Positions 54,450 through 64,000 of a stretch of 64,000 nucleotides of DNA are shown here, one piece after another. Source of the stretch: Amylostereum areolatum. Lineage: Eukaryota > Basidiomycota > Agaricomycetes > Russulales > Stereaceae. Below the pieces are notes generated by a model, which was not told where the DNA came from, did not search any database, and worked only from the letters and a program-made list of their open reading frames with translations. The translations under genes were made by a program, and so were the position numbers. The stretch spans positions 992,001 to 1,056,000 of the forward strand of contig SAXG01000008.1 of the NCBI GenBank assembly GCA_012932865.1, written 5' to 3'. The first letter of the stretch is position 1. Every line of letters begins with the position of its first letter.

Positions 54450-56051
54450 ATGCCCACCTCAACCCCCTTCACCATTCGTCGGCCTCCTAATCATGAAGTT
54501 CCTTCACCTGGTGTCCCTCCCCCTCGGTACGTGATTCGGCGCCCACCGCCTGAAACCGAAGAACTGGCGAGAGGTATGAACACCTCTCCGGTACCTTCCC
54601 CAAACCCTACCCCCGCGCAGTTCACCATCCGGCGACCCGCTCCCTCTCAGCCATCCCCTCACCCCGTCCAATACACAATGCAGTGTCAAGAACGACCGAC
54701 TAAGGAATGCATCCAATAGCCTTCTAAGTCGCGACACAGGCAGTGGCTCAGAGGAAGGGGGAATCAGGGAATAAAGGGAGAACAGTACATTGCACTCTAA
54801 GCCGGTAAAGACTAGGAGGAAAGACTAAGGAACTAGATACATGCAGGCCAGCTATATATACTAGGGAGGGGATGTGCACAGACCAAGGGGCACATCAGCG
54901 ATGCCATCAAAGGGGATTGATCCACAGGTGTAAGATCAGATAGCGCGAGAAAGCAAGGAAAAAGCGGAGCAAAAGGGAGAACCGTGACATGCAGGGGCCT
55001 CACAAACAGGTCGAACCTGAGGGAATGCCAGCTGCCGAGGAGGCCTCGGCATGGCCCATACGTCATCCCGCCTTCACAATTCGCCGGCCACCTCAACATG
55101 TTCCCCCCTCTTCCCTTTCTACCTCCCCTCCCACTGTGTTTACCTTTCGGCGGCCCCCACCAGATGCAAGAGACGAAGATGCTTCTGGGCAGCTAGACCC
55201 CGCTTCCTCGGCAGCAGCTGGTATGCCTGGGCCTTCTGTGGGATGCTACGTCATCCGGCGTCCGCCTGAAACAAATGCCTCGGCAGGATCAAGGCCTGGG
55301 GCCGGGGGCTGGACTTTCCCCTCTGCCCCGTCCTCACCGCCCAAGTCTCTTGTGCCGCCCATGTCCCCTACTCGACCGCGGATTCGCAACCAACAAGCGA
55401 CCCCGTCCCGGGGGATCCTGACGAGGTCTGACCCCGACCTGTCTCCCGAGCACGCTGCTCTGATGAAGGCTTCAAAGCCATGCGCGTCCTGGGACAACTC
55501 GGTGACAGGGGTCAGCGGTCGGCCGTCCTTCAGGGTGGGTCGGCAGGAGCGTGCCGATGGGCTTGCAAACGGTGAGTGGACCCTGCGTATTTCACCTGTT
55601 GATCTAACAACTCTCAGAATCCTGGCCTACCGCCGCCGAACCCTCCAACGGCACCCTGGACGCGGCATTGGAGGGATCCAACTTGCCAGGTGAGTTTTTT
55701 TTTGATTGTGCTGCCGACGGGTATGGATTTGACCATCCGGCAGAGCACAAATCGTATCAAGAGTGGCTGAATTTCCTGGATCGCTCTCCCGAGGCTCCAG
55801 CCCTACCGGACGATGTCATGGACGCTGCCGGTCCTCAGCTTACCTTGGCGTGGATGAGCATCTACCGAGACGCTCGGCGGATTGCTCAGAACCTGAAGAC
55901 GTACGACCACATGCTGAGTGTCCTCACCCAAGATGAGAATACCCTGCATCGTATGAAGGAGGAGCTGGTGGCTCTGATGCGTGCCCGGTATGTTAGTGGA
56001 GTGGAGGATATCAGGGAAGAGGGTCGAGACAGAAAGCGGTCCCGAACGTAA
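54450..56051 (+). pseudogene. IRRPP-repeat protein, KDZ-element gene split by a solo LTR
   Basis: Starts MPTSTPFTIRRPPNHEV. Six copies of a short motif, (F/Y)(T/V)(I/F)RRP(P/A), are spread through a Pro-rich N-terminal half: FTIRRPP, YVIRRPP, FTIRRPA, then beyond the LTR FTIRRPP, FTFRRPP and YVIRRPP. A GT-AG intron near 55573-55618 precedes a folded-looking C-terminus (EHKSYQEWLNFLDRSPEAP, WMSIYRDARRIAQNLKTYDH, RMKEELVALMRARY) ending RDRKRSRT, a likely nuclear signal. The only break seen is the solo LTR at 54684-54989. No family recognised. It faces away from the coiled-coil gene. Confidence 0.6.
54684..54989 (-). repeat. solo LTR, 306 bp, separate family
   Basis: TGTCAAGAAC to ACCGTGACA as written (minus orientation judged by the TATATATAGC on that strand), TSD TGCAG at 54679-54683 and 54990-54994. 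It resembles the element D LTR at the ends only (AAGTCGCGAC and CGTGACA). Confidence 0.93.
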
Positions 56052-56146
56052 GATTCCTCGGTACAGTGTTGTTTTCGCTTGTAGTTTCCTGGGGGAGGTT
56101 TTAGCGTGGCGGGAGGACAAAGTCATCTGTTTGGGATGATTGGCTA

Positions 56147-56218
56147 CCCTCGGTAGGTGGAGCGGTCTGCCGACTGCGAGGAACAAGTGGTTCGGCAGAC
56201 CACTCCGCCTACCGAGGG
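56147..56218. terminator. 27-bp stem hairpin after the IRRPP-repeat gene
   Basis: Arms 56147-56173 and 56192-56218 (CCCTCGGTAGGTGGAG against CTCCGCCTACCGAGGG, continuing through GGTCTGCCGA) pair almost perfectly around an 18-nt loop, about 100 bp beyond the stop codon. It could be a transcript end structure or a subterminal repeat of the KDZ element. Confidence 0.6.
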
Positions 56219-56549
56219 TTCATCTCGAACGGACGATTTCGTATTGCCTGCCGCCGAGTGTAGGGGTTCATTATTGGTCATAGTATATTTGTTGTAGCCT
56301 ATTCAAATCTTGGTAGCATGTTTGTAACACGGATGTATTGGAAATAAAACATGGGATACATGGTACCGACACAGTAATTCTAGCGAGCGGTGGCTAGGGG
56401 ATGTGTAGCGAAGACATCCTGGCGAATGGTAAATTAGACCGAGGTCCTGGCGAAGCGGATACCGGCAGAGGGGGTGCTGGGAGACAACCGAGGGGGCGGC
56501 CGCGCCATTTGGATCGAAACACGCTGGGGGGTGGAAAATCCTCTCATAT
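56219..56549. other. right subterminal region of the KDZ element, no gene
   Basis: About 330 bp after the hairpin. It contains A/T-rich 3'-UTR-like sequence with AATAAAAC near 56344 and no coding. The last part (GGGGGCGGCCGCGCC, then GCGGCCGC) is CpG-rich up to the terminal repeat. Confidence 0.45.
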
Positions 56550-56571
56550 GCGGCCGCAAGCGGTCGAGCCG
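56550..56571 (-). repeat. right 22-bp terminal inverted repeat of the KDZ element
   Basis: Exact inverted copy of 9630-9651. Confidence 0.6.
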
Positions 56572-56680
56572 TTACTCACACAGGATGTAAAGCGCGAGTG
56601 ACCTGTATAGTATGGAGATCACTGCCATATATGGTCCATTGCAGGTAGATGAAAGGCGACGCACTGGCTCGCTAGCCCAC

Positions 56681-56826
56681 GGGGGATCCTCCCTCCCTAA
56701 GTACTGTAGGGGAAGGTCCACACCTTCGTTTATCACTTGCCCCCCTCGATCCTATCCTCGTCTCTCCTCGCCTTGTACCTCGTCGCGACGTCCTGAACCT
56801 GCATCGCAGGTAGACCGTTGCTGACA
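56681..56826 (+). repeat. 5'-truncated C-family LTR
   Basis: Last 146 bp of the LTR, from GGGGGATCCTCCC to GTTGCTGACA, with a TCCC duplication. Same sequence variant as the LTR at 10,161-10,643. No TSD. It lies just outside the right end of the KDZ element. Confidence 0.85.
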
Positions 56827-57697
56827 CATAGAAGATAAGGGTGAATGTAGAAAGTGATCAGAAGGACGGTGCCAATGAGAGGGATGGGGTGGTAGAGCTG
56901 GGGGAACTTCACACAAAAACGCTAAGTCAAAGTTTGGTCGCAAGACGCAAGTTGCAACTCGCGACTCCGAGCGTCGCTGGAGAACTTATGTAAGCCTACA
57001 AGTTGACAATGTTTCGTTCTCACGAAGTTGTTTGCAAGGAAGACCTCGTTGTGTTGAGAAAAGCGGAATCTTGAGAGCTTCAATGAACTTCAGTCTCCTT
57101 ATATCGCGATTGACTTGAGTAACTTCTGACGTGGTTTCCGAAGTGCTTCCCATTGCGAGAAAGTAGGCGACGTATAACGTAATCTACAACGACTTCGAAG
57201 ACAGTCAAAATCCTTCACTTTTTAGCACTCCTCGGTCTTGGCATCCAAAAAGCTCCCGCCGCGTCCCAAATCCTTCACGCCGGTTTTCACTGGGAATGAT
57301 CAATAATCGGCGATATCTTGTTCATTACGCACGGAGAATGCCTCGGTGAGCGTAATCGCTATAGAAGCCCTCCCGTCACCGGAAGGCGCGAGGGCGTATT
57401 CCATACTGAGAAGGGGGGGTGGGGTCTGCGGACATGGGGAGCAGCGACGAGAAGCATGAGTGGGCACGATGCCGGTGAAGTTGTGAACATGCGAAGGCTA
57501 AAGTAAGAGGGTGCGGCGGCCAAGCTTCACAGGTTTCAGAAACTTGTGACCTATACCAGTGGCCTATGAAATATGAAGTTTGATGAAGGTGTCGGTATCG
57601 GACGGTAGGGGGAAATGCACATACTACTACATCGCAGGCTATCAACTCTACAGATGCTACGGCCCTACACGTCTTCGACATACCGCTCACCGGCTCA
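56827..57697. other. no gene recognised
   Basis: About 870 bp. It holds the 59-bp sequence shared with 8,971-9,029 (here 57237-57295) and short G-rich open frames without support; the 3' UTR of the membrane-protein gene probably reaches into its right end. Confidence 0.5.
57237..57295. repeat. 59-bp sequence shared, inverted, with 8,971-9,029
   Basis: CTTGGCATCCAAAA, then CGCGTCCCAAATCCTTCACG and CCGGTTTTCACTGGG; the partner is the reverse complement. Confidence 0.8.
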
Positions 57698-58787
57698 TCA
57701 ACTCCTCTTCAACCCGTTCTTCTTCGCCCGTCCGTTCAGCTTGCTCTCCCTCCACATAAGCAGCGCCGAGATCGCCGCCCCAGGCCCAAGCCCAAGCGAC
57801 GCGCCCACGCTCCAGAGCAGCACGCCGACCCCCTGCCCAATGCTGTCCGCGAACCACAGCGCACCGAGGATCCCCGATCCAAGGGTAGCGTACATGTCCC
57901 ACTGCAGCATGCCGAGCGCAGCCATCGGGAGCGAAAGCAGCGTGTCCTCGCCTACGGGCGGCGCGACGCGCGGAATGAATGCCAGGGCAAGCGCGGATAG
58001 ATCTTGGCGGAGCGACCACGCGGTGTGGACGTGCACGACGGCGGAGAGCGCGAAGGTGAGCGCGAAGGTGGCCTGGACGGTGAAGTACCCGCTCGAGCGC
58101 GCGCGGGGACGTAGGAGGAGGTAGAGCGCGCGCGCGAGGGCGATCCAGACGGGGAACGGCTGCCACAGCGCGGTCATCTTCGGGTCTTCGAGCACGCACA
58201 TCGCGACGGACGGCGCGAGGTAGCCGACCACGAGCGCGAACAGGTTCGCTTCGGCGTGCGCCTGGTCGATGGACGATCCGCGGGCGGCGGCGGGTCTAAC
58301 GTGCATGCGCGCGTGTCCGGACAGGACCATCGCGAGCCAGAAGAGGGGGAAGAGCGCGCCTGCGCCCTTGAGCTGATACGCGAGGCCGAACGCGACGGTG
58401 ACGAGGGGGGTGAAGATGAGCGAGCGGGATGCGCGTGAGCCCTCGATGGTGGGGAGGAGGACGAGGGGAGCTAGGAGCGCGCCGAAGGTGGTGACGAGGG
58501 GGAAGACGGGTGCGGTGAAGGAGGCATGGAAAAAGGCGACGAGGAAGCAGAGGATGCCGTCCACCGCGGGTCGGCCGGTGTAGTGCTGGTTGAACGGACT
58601 TAGGGTTGGGCCCGCAGTGGGTTCTGCCTGTGACGCGGGTGTGGGCGATGAATTGGCCCATGAGGATGTAGGCCGGCACGGGAGCAGGCGGGGAAGACCG
58701 CTAGGGCGGCTGGGGGACGTGTCAGTGGGGGTACACTTGCCGCGATTTCGGGAGGAGGAACTTACGGACGATAGAGAAAAACGCCAT
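57698..58787 (-). CDS. polytopic membrane protein of unknown function (paralogue 1), 5' frame uncertain
   Basis: First exon of 22 nt at 58787-58766 (MAFFSIV), intron to 58710, main exon 58709-57698. At least seven hydrophobic segments, e.g. GILCFLVAFFHASFTAPVF, TFGALLAPLVLLP, VTVAFGLAYQL, LFPLFWLAMVL, LFALVVGYLAPSVAM, FALTFALSAVVHVH, LGMLQWDMYA. Shares GHARMH and the IDQAHAEANLF block with the 63-kb copy. Between the first exon and GILCFLV the frame seems to shift twice (the PAYILMGQFIAHTR and SPFNQHYTGRP segments are in different frames). It is either a decaying gene or an indel error. The shape recalls fungal membrane enzymes of secondary metabolism, but I cannot assign it. Confidence 0.65.
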
Positions 58788-59310
58788 CACGAGTTGGCGC
58801 TACGGTTCGACGTCCACCGGGTGGTACTGTTGTCCTCCGAAAGCCCGAGTTTGTATAAGTACCATGGGGTTGTTTGGCGGTGTTAAACGTTGTAGGCGGC
58901 TCGTCGTGATGTGGATGTTAAGAAAATATGTAAAGCGGCGGGGGACAACCGACCATCCTCGCTTGACCACTGGCCAAGGTTGGGGAATGGTAAGCGTTTC
59001 CTTGTAAGAGTCCTCCGTGACTCCGTCCGAGTCGGCGTACAAGTATGCGATACGAAATACTTGGGGCGGGTGACCGTGACCGTCATGGCATCACCGACCA
59101 TCGCTGTGGAGTTGAGTACTCGAGTGTCTGAATCTGGCCCAGAGACAAGGGTCTTGCAGACTTGTAGCTAGTAGGAGATCCATGAGTGCATGTTTAGACA
59201 GTCGAGGGAGAAGGTTGTCAGTGTCAGAGGGCACGACATCCGAGCCCAGCCTATCCAGAATTTATCAAAAACTTACAAAAAGAATCCGACGACGCTGACA
59301 ACTGCCCACC
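58788..59310. promoter_or_regulatory. divergent upstream region, membrane-protein gene / MYND gene
   Basis: About 520 bp between two divergent starts. No coding recognised; no clear TATA box. Confidence 0.35.
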
Positions 59311-60654
59311 ATGTCGCCCACTCCCTCCCGCCCCGCCTCTCCCGCCCCCGACCTCTCCAGCCTCTCCATCTCACCCAACCCCGACCCCGACACAGAGCCT
59401 GCCCCCACCGAAGAGCCCGCCCGCGAGCCCTCCCCGCCTCCACGCGCCCCCGGCCCCGGCGAGGTCCAAATCCGCATCCAATCCAACGGCCCCTCCGCCC
59501 CCTCCCAAATCACCTTCGTCGACCCCGCCATCGTCCAAAGCCACGCCAAATGGCTGCCCACCTCCACCGAACGCCGCAAGAACCTCAACTCGATCCAGAT
59601 CGCGTGCGAGCGGTGCCAGACGCTGCACCGGCGCGACGACCTCAAGGTGTGCTCGCGGTGCAAAGACGGTGCGTGTTTCATCCCTTCCCTTCTTCCTCGT
59701 TTCTGACGCGCGCTTGACGCGTGCAAACAGGCGCGCTACTGCTCCGTCGCGTGCCAAAAGGCGCACTGGTCAGTCTCCGCGGCTATCTCCCGATCCGTCT
59801 CCGACGCTCACCTCTCCCCCCAGGAAATCCGGCCACAAACAAGCCTGCCGTCCCTTCGGCTCCGGCTCGCCCGCCGCGCTCGCGCTCAAGCTCGCCGAAC
59901 GCGTCCTCGCCGTCCCCACCCTCATCGACCACATCACCTTCCTCGCCATCTACCTCTTCGACCTGCTCGCCGACCCCACCTACGCCCGCGCCGACAGCCA
60001 CTACCTCGAGATCGTCTGCGGCACCCGCCACGCGGACATGCAGGCGTACATGACGCGAATGTTCGCCGGGTTGGGCAGGGACGAGGAGGCCCAGGTGTGC
60101 TTGGCCGTCATCGACGTCCGCACGGTGCACAAGGACGACCCGCGCGTGCCCGCGCGCGTGAGGACCGCCGCGGGCGAGGCCCGCGCGAAGTTGGCGCCCG
60201 TGCGCGCGACGGGGGTCCCGATCGCGACGTTCTGGTTCACGGCGGAGGGCGAGGGCCGGGAGGGAGGGCGCGGAGGCGGACGAAGGCGAGGGGAAGGCGG
60301 ACGAGACGGAGGAGGAGGCGAAGGAGCGGGCGGAGCGGGTGCGCAAGGCGCAAGGAGGTCGCCGCCATCAACGCCGAGCTCTCCTTCCAGAGCACGCTCG
60401 ACGTCCCCCACCGCCAGATGCGCTACGCGCGCGAGCACCCCACCGACACCCTGCGCTCGTCCATAGCTGACCCGCAGGTCGTGCAGCGCTCTCCCGGCAT
60501 GCTTCAAGAGTGGGTGTCTTTTCGTTTTTCTCCCCCCGAGCAATGCTCACGCGTGTGCGCGAACAGTAACATGAACCAGCTCATCCGGATGGACAAGGCG
60601 AACAAACTGAGGCTGCGTGCCGTGCGTCTTTTCATTCTTACACTCGAGGCTTGA
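59311..60654 (+). CDS. MYND zinc-finger protein
   Basis: MSPTPSRPASPAPDLSSLSI and a Pro-rich leader precede an intact MYND finger, CERCQTLHRRDD, CSRC, YCSVACQKAHW, HKQAC, encoded across two short introns (about 59.67-59.73 and 59.77-59.82 kb). MYND fingers bind Pro-rich partners (family knowledge). The rest (LAERVLAVPTLIDHITFLAI, HYLEIVCGTRHADMQAYMTR) is helical; C-terminal VAAINAELSFQSTLDVP and MNQLIRMDKANKLRLRAV follow an acidic GA-rich stretch. Frame problems: the first donor is off by one base, and the GA-rich stretch 60.25-60.36 kb changes frame twice. This suggests indels in low-complexity GC-rich sequence. Function beyond MYND unknown. Confidence 0.7.
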
Positions 60655-61945
60655 CGTTGACCCGTCGACCGCATCTATAGTACCCTTCCGCCAACAAATA
60701 GAAAAGCATAAAGCATAGTGTCCCCCAACTAATTATCGTCAAATAGAGTATCTACCCTACACACCTCGCCCATTGGTTTACCGTAACGCACTTAGTCCAT
60801 ACTTTGCTCCTCCACCGAGGCGTCGTCCTCGCCCGAATATGAATTGTTCTTCCAGGCTACAGCCCTATGTATTGTCTATCGATATCACTACATAGCCGGT
60901 TGCCTACGCATGCCCTTGCAGCCTACAAATATGGCATGTCACTTCATCCTCCGAAACCGAAGGGCGCAAGAGTCGGAAGGCTGCATCCTGTCGTCTTGCA
61001 ATTGCACGGTGGGCGCTTGTTGGGGCCCGCCAGACGCCCACGTGGCGGTCCCACGGGCATCCTCATAACTTGAGAACGCTCCTGCTCTACCTTGAGTGAC
61101 TGTAGAGACGAGACGTTGGCGATCCTACCCAGCGGCCTGCGGCCAGCCACCAAGTCGCAACGGGACCCTTCGATTCCCCAGCGTCCCGTCTTCATACAGC
61201 ACCTTATCGTGCGCGGGCGCGTACGAATACGAATCACCCCGTCGGGTACAGGACGATCAAACCGCACCGGCCTGCGCGTCAACGACCAGGAGAAACCGCA
61301 CGCGATGCATTTGGTAATCTGTGAGAACCTCGTACGTAGAATTTCGAGCGAGAGGGAAGCGTGGGGCGGGGGGGGATCCGGGGAGGTACGGGTGCGAGTT
61401 CGGGTTCGAGGGTGGGACAGGCAGAAAAACAAGGAGATGGAGACAGGAGACAGAGAGGGAGTATGGGTGAACACGGGTCGAGTCGGGGCCGGAGAGAATC
61501 AAACAAGGAGCGGGTATATACATGATATGAACATGATATAATAACAAGGGGATGGGGGTGGGTCCAGGGAGAAAGGGATGAAGGGAGGGGTAACGATGGA
61601 TGCAAGAGGGGCGACGCGATCGGCAACTTACGTGCGTGTACGACAAGAGTGAAACCAAGTCCGTCCTACCGCCCGTCTAACCACCCAGCCTCGACGCCCT
61701 GCTCAAGGACCATCCCCACCCGGGCACCCATCGCGCCTTCCCATCCCAACGCGCGGACCAGCAACGGCAGAACCCACCCAGGACGAGAACCGTGGACGAT
61801 AGATAACGGATAGATGACTTGATATATGCGTACGAATATGGGAAGCGGAGGGGTGGCAAAGTCGGAGCGAGAACAGGGGGGCTGCGCGGGAGAGAGGGGT
61901 GGGGAGAGGATGATGCGGGGGAATGGGGAAAGGGACGAGGGGCGC
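60655..61945. other. no supportable gene
   Basis: About 1.3 kb between the MYND gene and the G gamma gene. The right part is presumably its 3' UTR. Open frames exist on the minus strand at 61.47-60.94 kb but show no domain, codon regularity or splice logic that I trust. Confidence 0.45.
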
Positions 61946-62338
61946 TCATTGGACGAGACAGCATCCTCCGGATTGTTGTGGTGCGTACGGGTCCTCGTTC
62001 TTGCCGACCGGCCCCCATACTGACGGCACCTGCGAAAACGAAGCCCATCTGTCAGCCATGCGCGGGCAGCGGGAATGGAGAAAAATGGAGAGCACAGCGA
62101 TAACGGGGAGAACAAACTGCCGGGGGGAAAGGGAGGAGAAGACTGGGAAAGGAGAGGAAAATAGAATGGGTGGACGTACGAGGTGGTCTTTGGTGGTCTT
62201 GCAGTATCGAATGAGGCTCGCGCTCGCCTCGCTGACGCGTATGCGGGGCCGACTGAGGTCCTCTCGCAAACGCTGGTTGTGCTCGAGGAGCCGGCGGAGC
62301 TTGAGCTCGGACATGGACTGTTTCGGACGAGAAGACAT
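61946..62338 (-). CDS. heterotrimeric G-protein gamma subunit
   Basis: Partner of G beta in pheromone and nutrient signalling, held at the plasma membrane. Exon 62338-62180 gives 53 codons, [20 protein letters not shown] then [20 protein letters not shown] and [10 protein letters not shown]. After a 150-bp intron, exon 62029-61946 gives [17 protein letters not shown] and [10 protein letters not shown]. Total 80 residues, normal for fungal G gamma. The N-terminal helix is the G beta-binding coiled coil. The C-terminus CCLVQ is a CaaX-type prenylation signal (CLVQ) with an adjacent Cys for palmitoylation. Start is the first ATG in frame. Equivalent to yeast Ste18 and fission yeast Git11. Very confident family assignment. 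Confidence 0.93.
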   Translation of the reverse strand: MSSRPKQSMSELKLRRLLEHNQRLREDLSRPRIRVSEASASLIRYCKTTKDHLVRPPILFSSPFPVFSSLSPRQFVLPVIAVLSIFLHSRCPRMADRWASFSQVPSVWGPVGKNEDPYAPQQSGGCCLVQ

Positions 62339-62892
62339 GGTGGTGGGATGGTGTTGCAGACGGGGGGTTTTGAACGGAGGTGGGTGGGTGGGAAAGGAGC
62401 GGGCGGCGGTGGCGAGTGGGCGTCGGTGGGCGCTGAAGTTGTGCAGAACAGATCGGTCAGCAATTGAGCCACAGCACGACGGCGTTGGCGAGGATGGGAG
62501 ACGAGGAATGGGGAGGAGTGGGTGGGTCGGGCAAGGAGAGGTGTGTACGCTGTACAGGGTGGGCAAATGGGTGAGAGACGCACCTGATGGATGACCAAGC
62601 GCTCGGACGACCTCGATTTGCGTACTGTCAGTGTTTTCGGCAGATAAAATCCTGAGCTTTTCCCTTTCGGAAGAAGGAGTCGAGGAGGAGGGGGAGAGGG
62701 GGAGAAGGGAAAGGGGAGTTGATGAGGAGAAAGAGACGGTGAACTGAGATCGAGAAGCGCAAGGGGCACCGTGCGCTGATGCAGGGTCCATGGGTCACGT
62801 GCATTTTTGGTCCGTGGACCTGTGGACTTGTATATCCCCCCCGTCGCCGGCGAGCGCACTTTACCTTCTCCTTCTTCTCCTTTGGCACTCCG

Positions 62893-63174
62893 ATGGCGAG
62901 CAACAACGCACCCACGGTCTACGAAACAATATACCCAGCTCAATTAGGCTACAATGGACACGGCGATCTCAACACGGTCCTACTTTCCACCAGGCAACAT
63001 GACCGCCACCGACGATTCACTGATGCTTCAGAAACGTTCGTAGGCGTAGCAGCTCAAAGCCCTGAGATGAATATGCAAACCGGAGCGCTCGGAGACCGTT
63101 TAATGGAGCGCTTGCCTCGGGCGTGCTCTTATCATACGGTGCTTCTCGCACGTCGAATGAGCGACGGTGCTTAA
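62893..63174 (+). CDS. doubtful small ORF
   Basis: 93 codons from MASNNAPTVYETIYPAQLGY, with a TTGTATATCC upstream. No domain, no homologue that comes to mind; it lies in the 5' region of the divergent G gamma gene and may be chance. Confidence 0.2.
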   Translation: MASNNAPTVYETIYPAQLGYNGHGDLNTVLLSTRQHDRHRRFTDASETFVGVAAQSPEMNMQTGALGDRLMERLPRACSYHTVLLARRMSDGA

Positions 63175-63270
63175 CACTGTCAAATAGAGCCTTCGTATTT
63201 AGATCGCTGGCTGTGCGCGATTTCCCTGGCGCCCGTCGTGCAAGTCGTTCGATCTCTGGCCTTCAAACTC

Positions 63271-64000
63271 ATGGCGTTGTCCACACTGTCTTGTAAGGAA
63301 ACATAGCACCAGGTCGACTTGCTCACCGACCTTGCCACCAGCCACGCTGCTCTTCCCCGCCTTCGCCGCCCTCGCCGCGCGCACCCTCCTCAACGCCTTC
63401 CTAACCTCCGATGTCCGCCCCAAGATCGAAGCCCAATGTCCCCCGAATTCAGGCCCTTACAACCTCCCCTACACCGCGCTCCCCCAGCTCAACGCCCCCC
63501 TCTGCTTTTTCGCCACATTCTTCCACACCGCCCTGGCCTCGCCCGCCGTATTCCCCCTCCTAGCCACCTTCGGCGCGTCCTGGGCCCCGCTCGTCATTCT
63601 CCCCACCGTCGAGGCTTCGCGCAAGGGCCGCGCGCGCGTCTTCGGCCCCTTCTTCCCCGTGGTGTTTGGGCTCGTGTACCAGCTCGCAGGCGTGGGCGTG
63701 CTCTTCCCCCTCTTCTTCCTCGCCATGGTCGCGTCCGGACACGCCCGCATGCACACGCGTGCCGGGGCCCACGCATCGGTCGACCAGGCGCACGCGGAGG
63801 CGAACCTGTTCGCCCTCGTTGTAGGCTACATCGCGCCCTCCGTCGCGATGTGCGTGCTCGAGCACCCGACGATGACCCTGCTCTGGCTGCCGTTCCCCGT
63901 GTGGATCGCCCTCTCCCGCGCCCTCTACCTCCTCCTCCGGCCCCTTTCCCCTTCCCCCACCTCCTCCAACGGACACAACACGGTCCAAGCCACCTTCCTC
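63271..64000 (+). CDS. polytopic membrane protein of unknown function (paralogue 2, runs off the window)
   Basis: A 22-nt first exon (63271-63292, MALSTLS) and a 49-bp intron match the structure of the 58-kb paralogue. Exon 63342 onward is a clean open frame: TLLFPAFAALAARTLLNAFL, APLCFFATFFHTALASPAVF, FGASWAPLVILPTVEASRKG, FGLVYQLAGVGVLFPLFFLA, GHARMH, VDQAHAEANLFALVVGYIAP, then QATFL at the edge. This is the best-preserved of three copies in the window and shows the true 5' sequence of the family. Function unassigned. Confidence 0.8.

Larger units (their letters stand above)
9630..56571. mobile_element. composite multi-gene KDZ-type DNA transposon with nested LTR insertions
   Basis: Interpretation of the whole region. 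A perfect 22-bp inverted repeat lies at 9630-9651 and 56550-56571, with weaker similarity outward (TACAT and AGTA blocks on both sides). Between them lie a KDZ transposase, a TET/JBP-like dioxygenase and about six further multi-exon genes without recognised host roles. Removing the dated LTR insertions and their TSDs (about 29.15 kb) leaves about 17.8 kb. KDZ transposons with linked TET/JBP genes are known in basidiomycetes (Iyer et al. described the association). I found no clear target-site duplication, so the exact ends are inferred; the alternative is a fixed gene cluster. Confidence 0.55.

Noticed and set aside
57698..58787. Calling the membrane family a meroterpenoid-type terpene cyclase
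   Set aside because: Topology is similar, but I cannot point to family-specific catalytic residues.
60944..61474. Minus-strand 176-codon gene
   Set aside because: Low-complexity TRTRTRT start, no domain and no splice support; probably the 3' flank of the G gamma gene.
1..64000. tRNA or rRNA genes
   Set aside because: No cloverleaf with A/B boxes or rRNA core seen by eye on either strand; a covariance-model scan would be decisive.

Overview
The window is nuclear DNA of a filamentous basidiomycete, most likely an Agaricomycete. The evidence is the many GT-AG introns of about 45-60 bp, a CxC2-type KDZ transposase next to a TET/JBP-like dioxygenase, a NACHT/armadillo-type NLR, chromodomain Ty3/Gypsy elements, and fungal housekeeping genes (VPS54, a metaxin/SAM35-like protein, a G-protein gamma subunit). 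I see no rRNA, tRNA or CRISPR.

Layout. 1-3.2 kb: VPS54 (minus, cut by the window edge) and a divergent metaxin/SAM35-like gene. 3.26-7.27 kb: an NLR pseudogene (minus) with a frameshift in the NACHT domain. 7.49-8.52 kb: a 1,026-bp element with about 325-bp terminal inverted repeats and a CGA duplication. 8.58-8.97 kb: the relic of a membrane-protein gene with two better copies at 57.7-58.8 kb and 63.3-64.0 kb. 9.63-56.57 kb: one large composite region that I interpret as a single ancestral KDZ-type DNA transposon of about 17.8 kb, bounded by a perfect 22-bp inverted repeat. It carried at least eight genes: an unknown minus-strand gene, an EENSG-repeat gene, a TET/JBP-like dioxygenase, the KDZ transposase, a small gene, a large basic protein, a polyQ coiled-coil protein with a Cys cluster, and an IRRPP-repeat protein. 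57.7-64.0 kb: host genes (membrane-protein paralogues, a MYND-finger protein, the G gamma subunit).

The KDZ element has been broken by later insertions whose 5-bp target duplications can be read directly. A (17,261-24,802, TSD ATACG, LTRs identical by eye) sits in the KDZ transposase. C (28,202-31,141, TSD CTGTT, non-coding interior rich in hairpins) sits in the large basic-protein gene. B (34,729-52,588, TSD GGAGC) sits in the coiled-coil gene. B in turn carries a solo C-family LTR (37,924-38,406, TSD TCCAG) and a full element D (40,037-47,133, TSD ACACC). A solo LTR (54,684-54,989, TSD TGCAG) interrupts the IRRPP-repeat gene and another LTR (10,161-10,643) interrupts the first gene.

Shared themes. 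All four LTR families show a primer-binding site complementary to a stretch about 30 nt past their own TATA box, indicating Tf1/sushi-like self-priming. The three coding families join Gag and Pol in the -1 frame at a TTTTTGA junction. In-frame stops across the region are all one C-to-T change from CGA, CAG or CAA, and 9 of the 13 LTR-pair differences I counted are CpG transitions. This fits deamination of methylated CpG in a locus that itself carries a 5-methylcytosine-oxidase-like gene. Exon borders are by eye. Some single-base frame breaks, especially in the MYND and 58-kb membrane genes, could be assembly errors.
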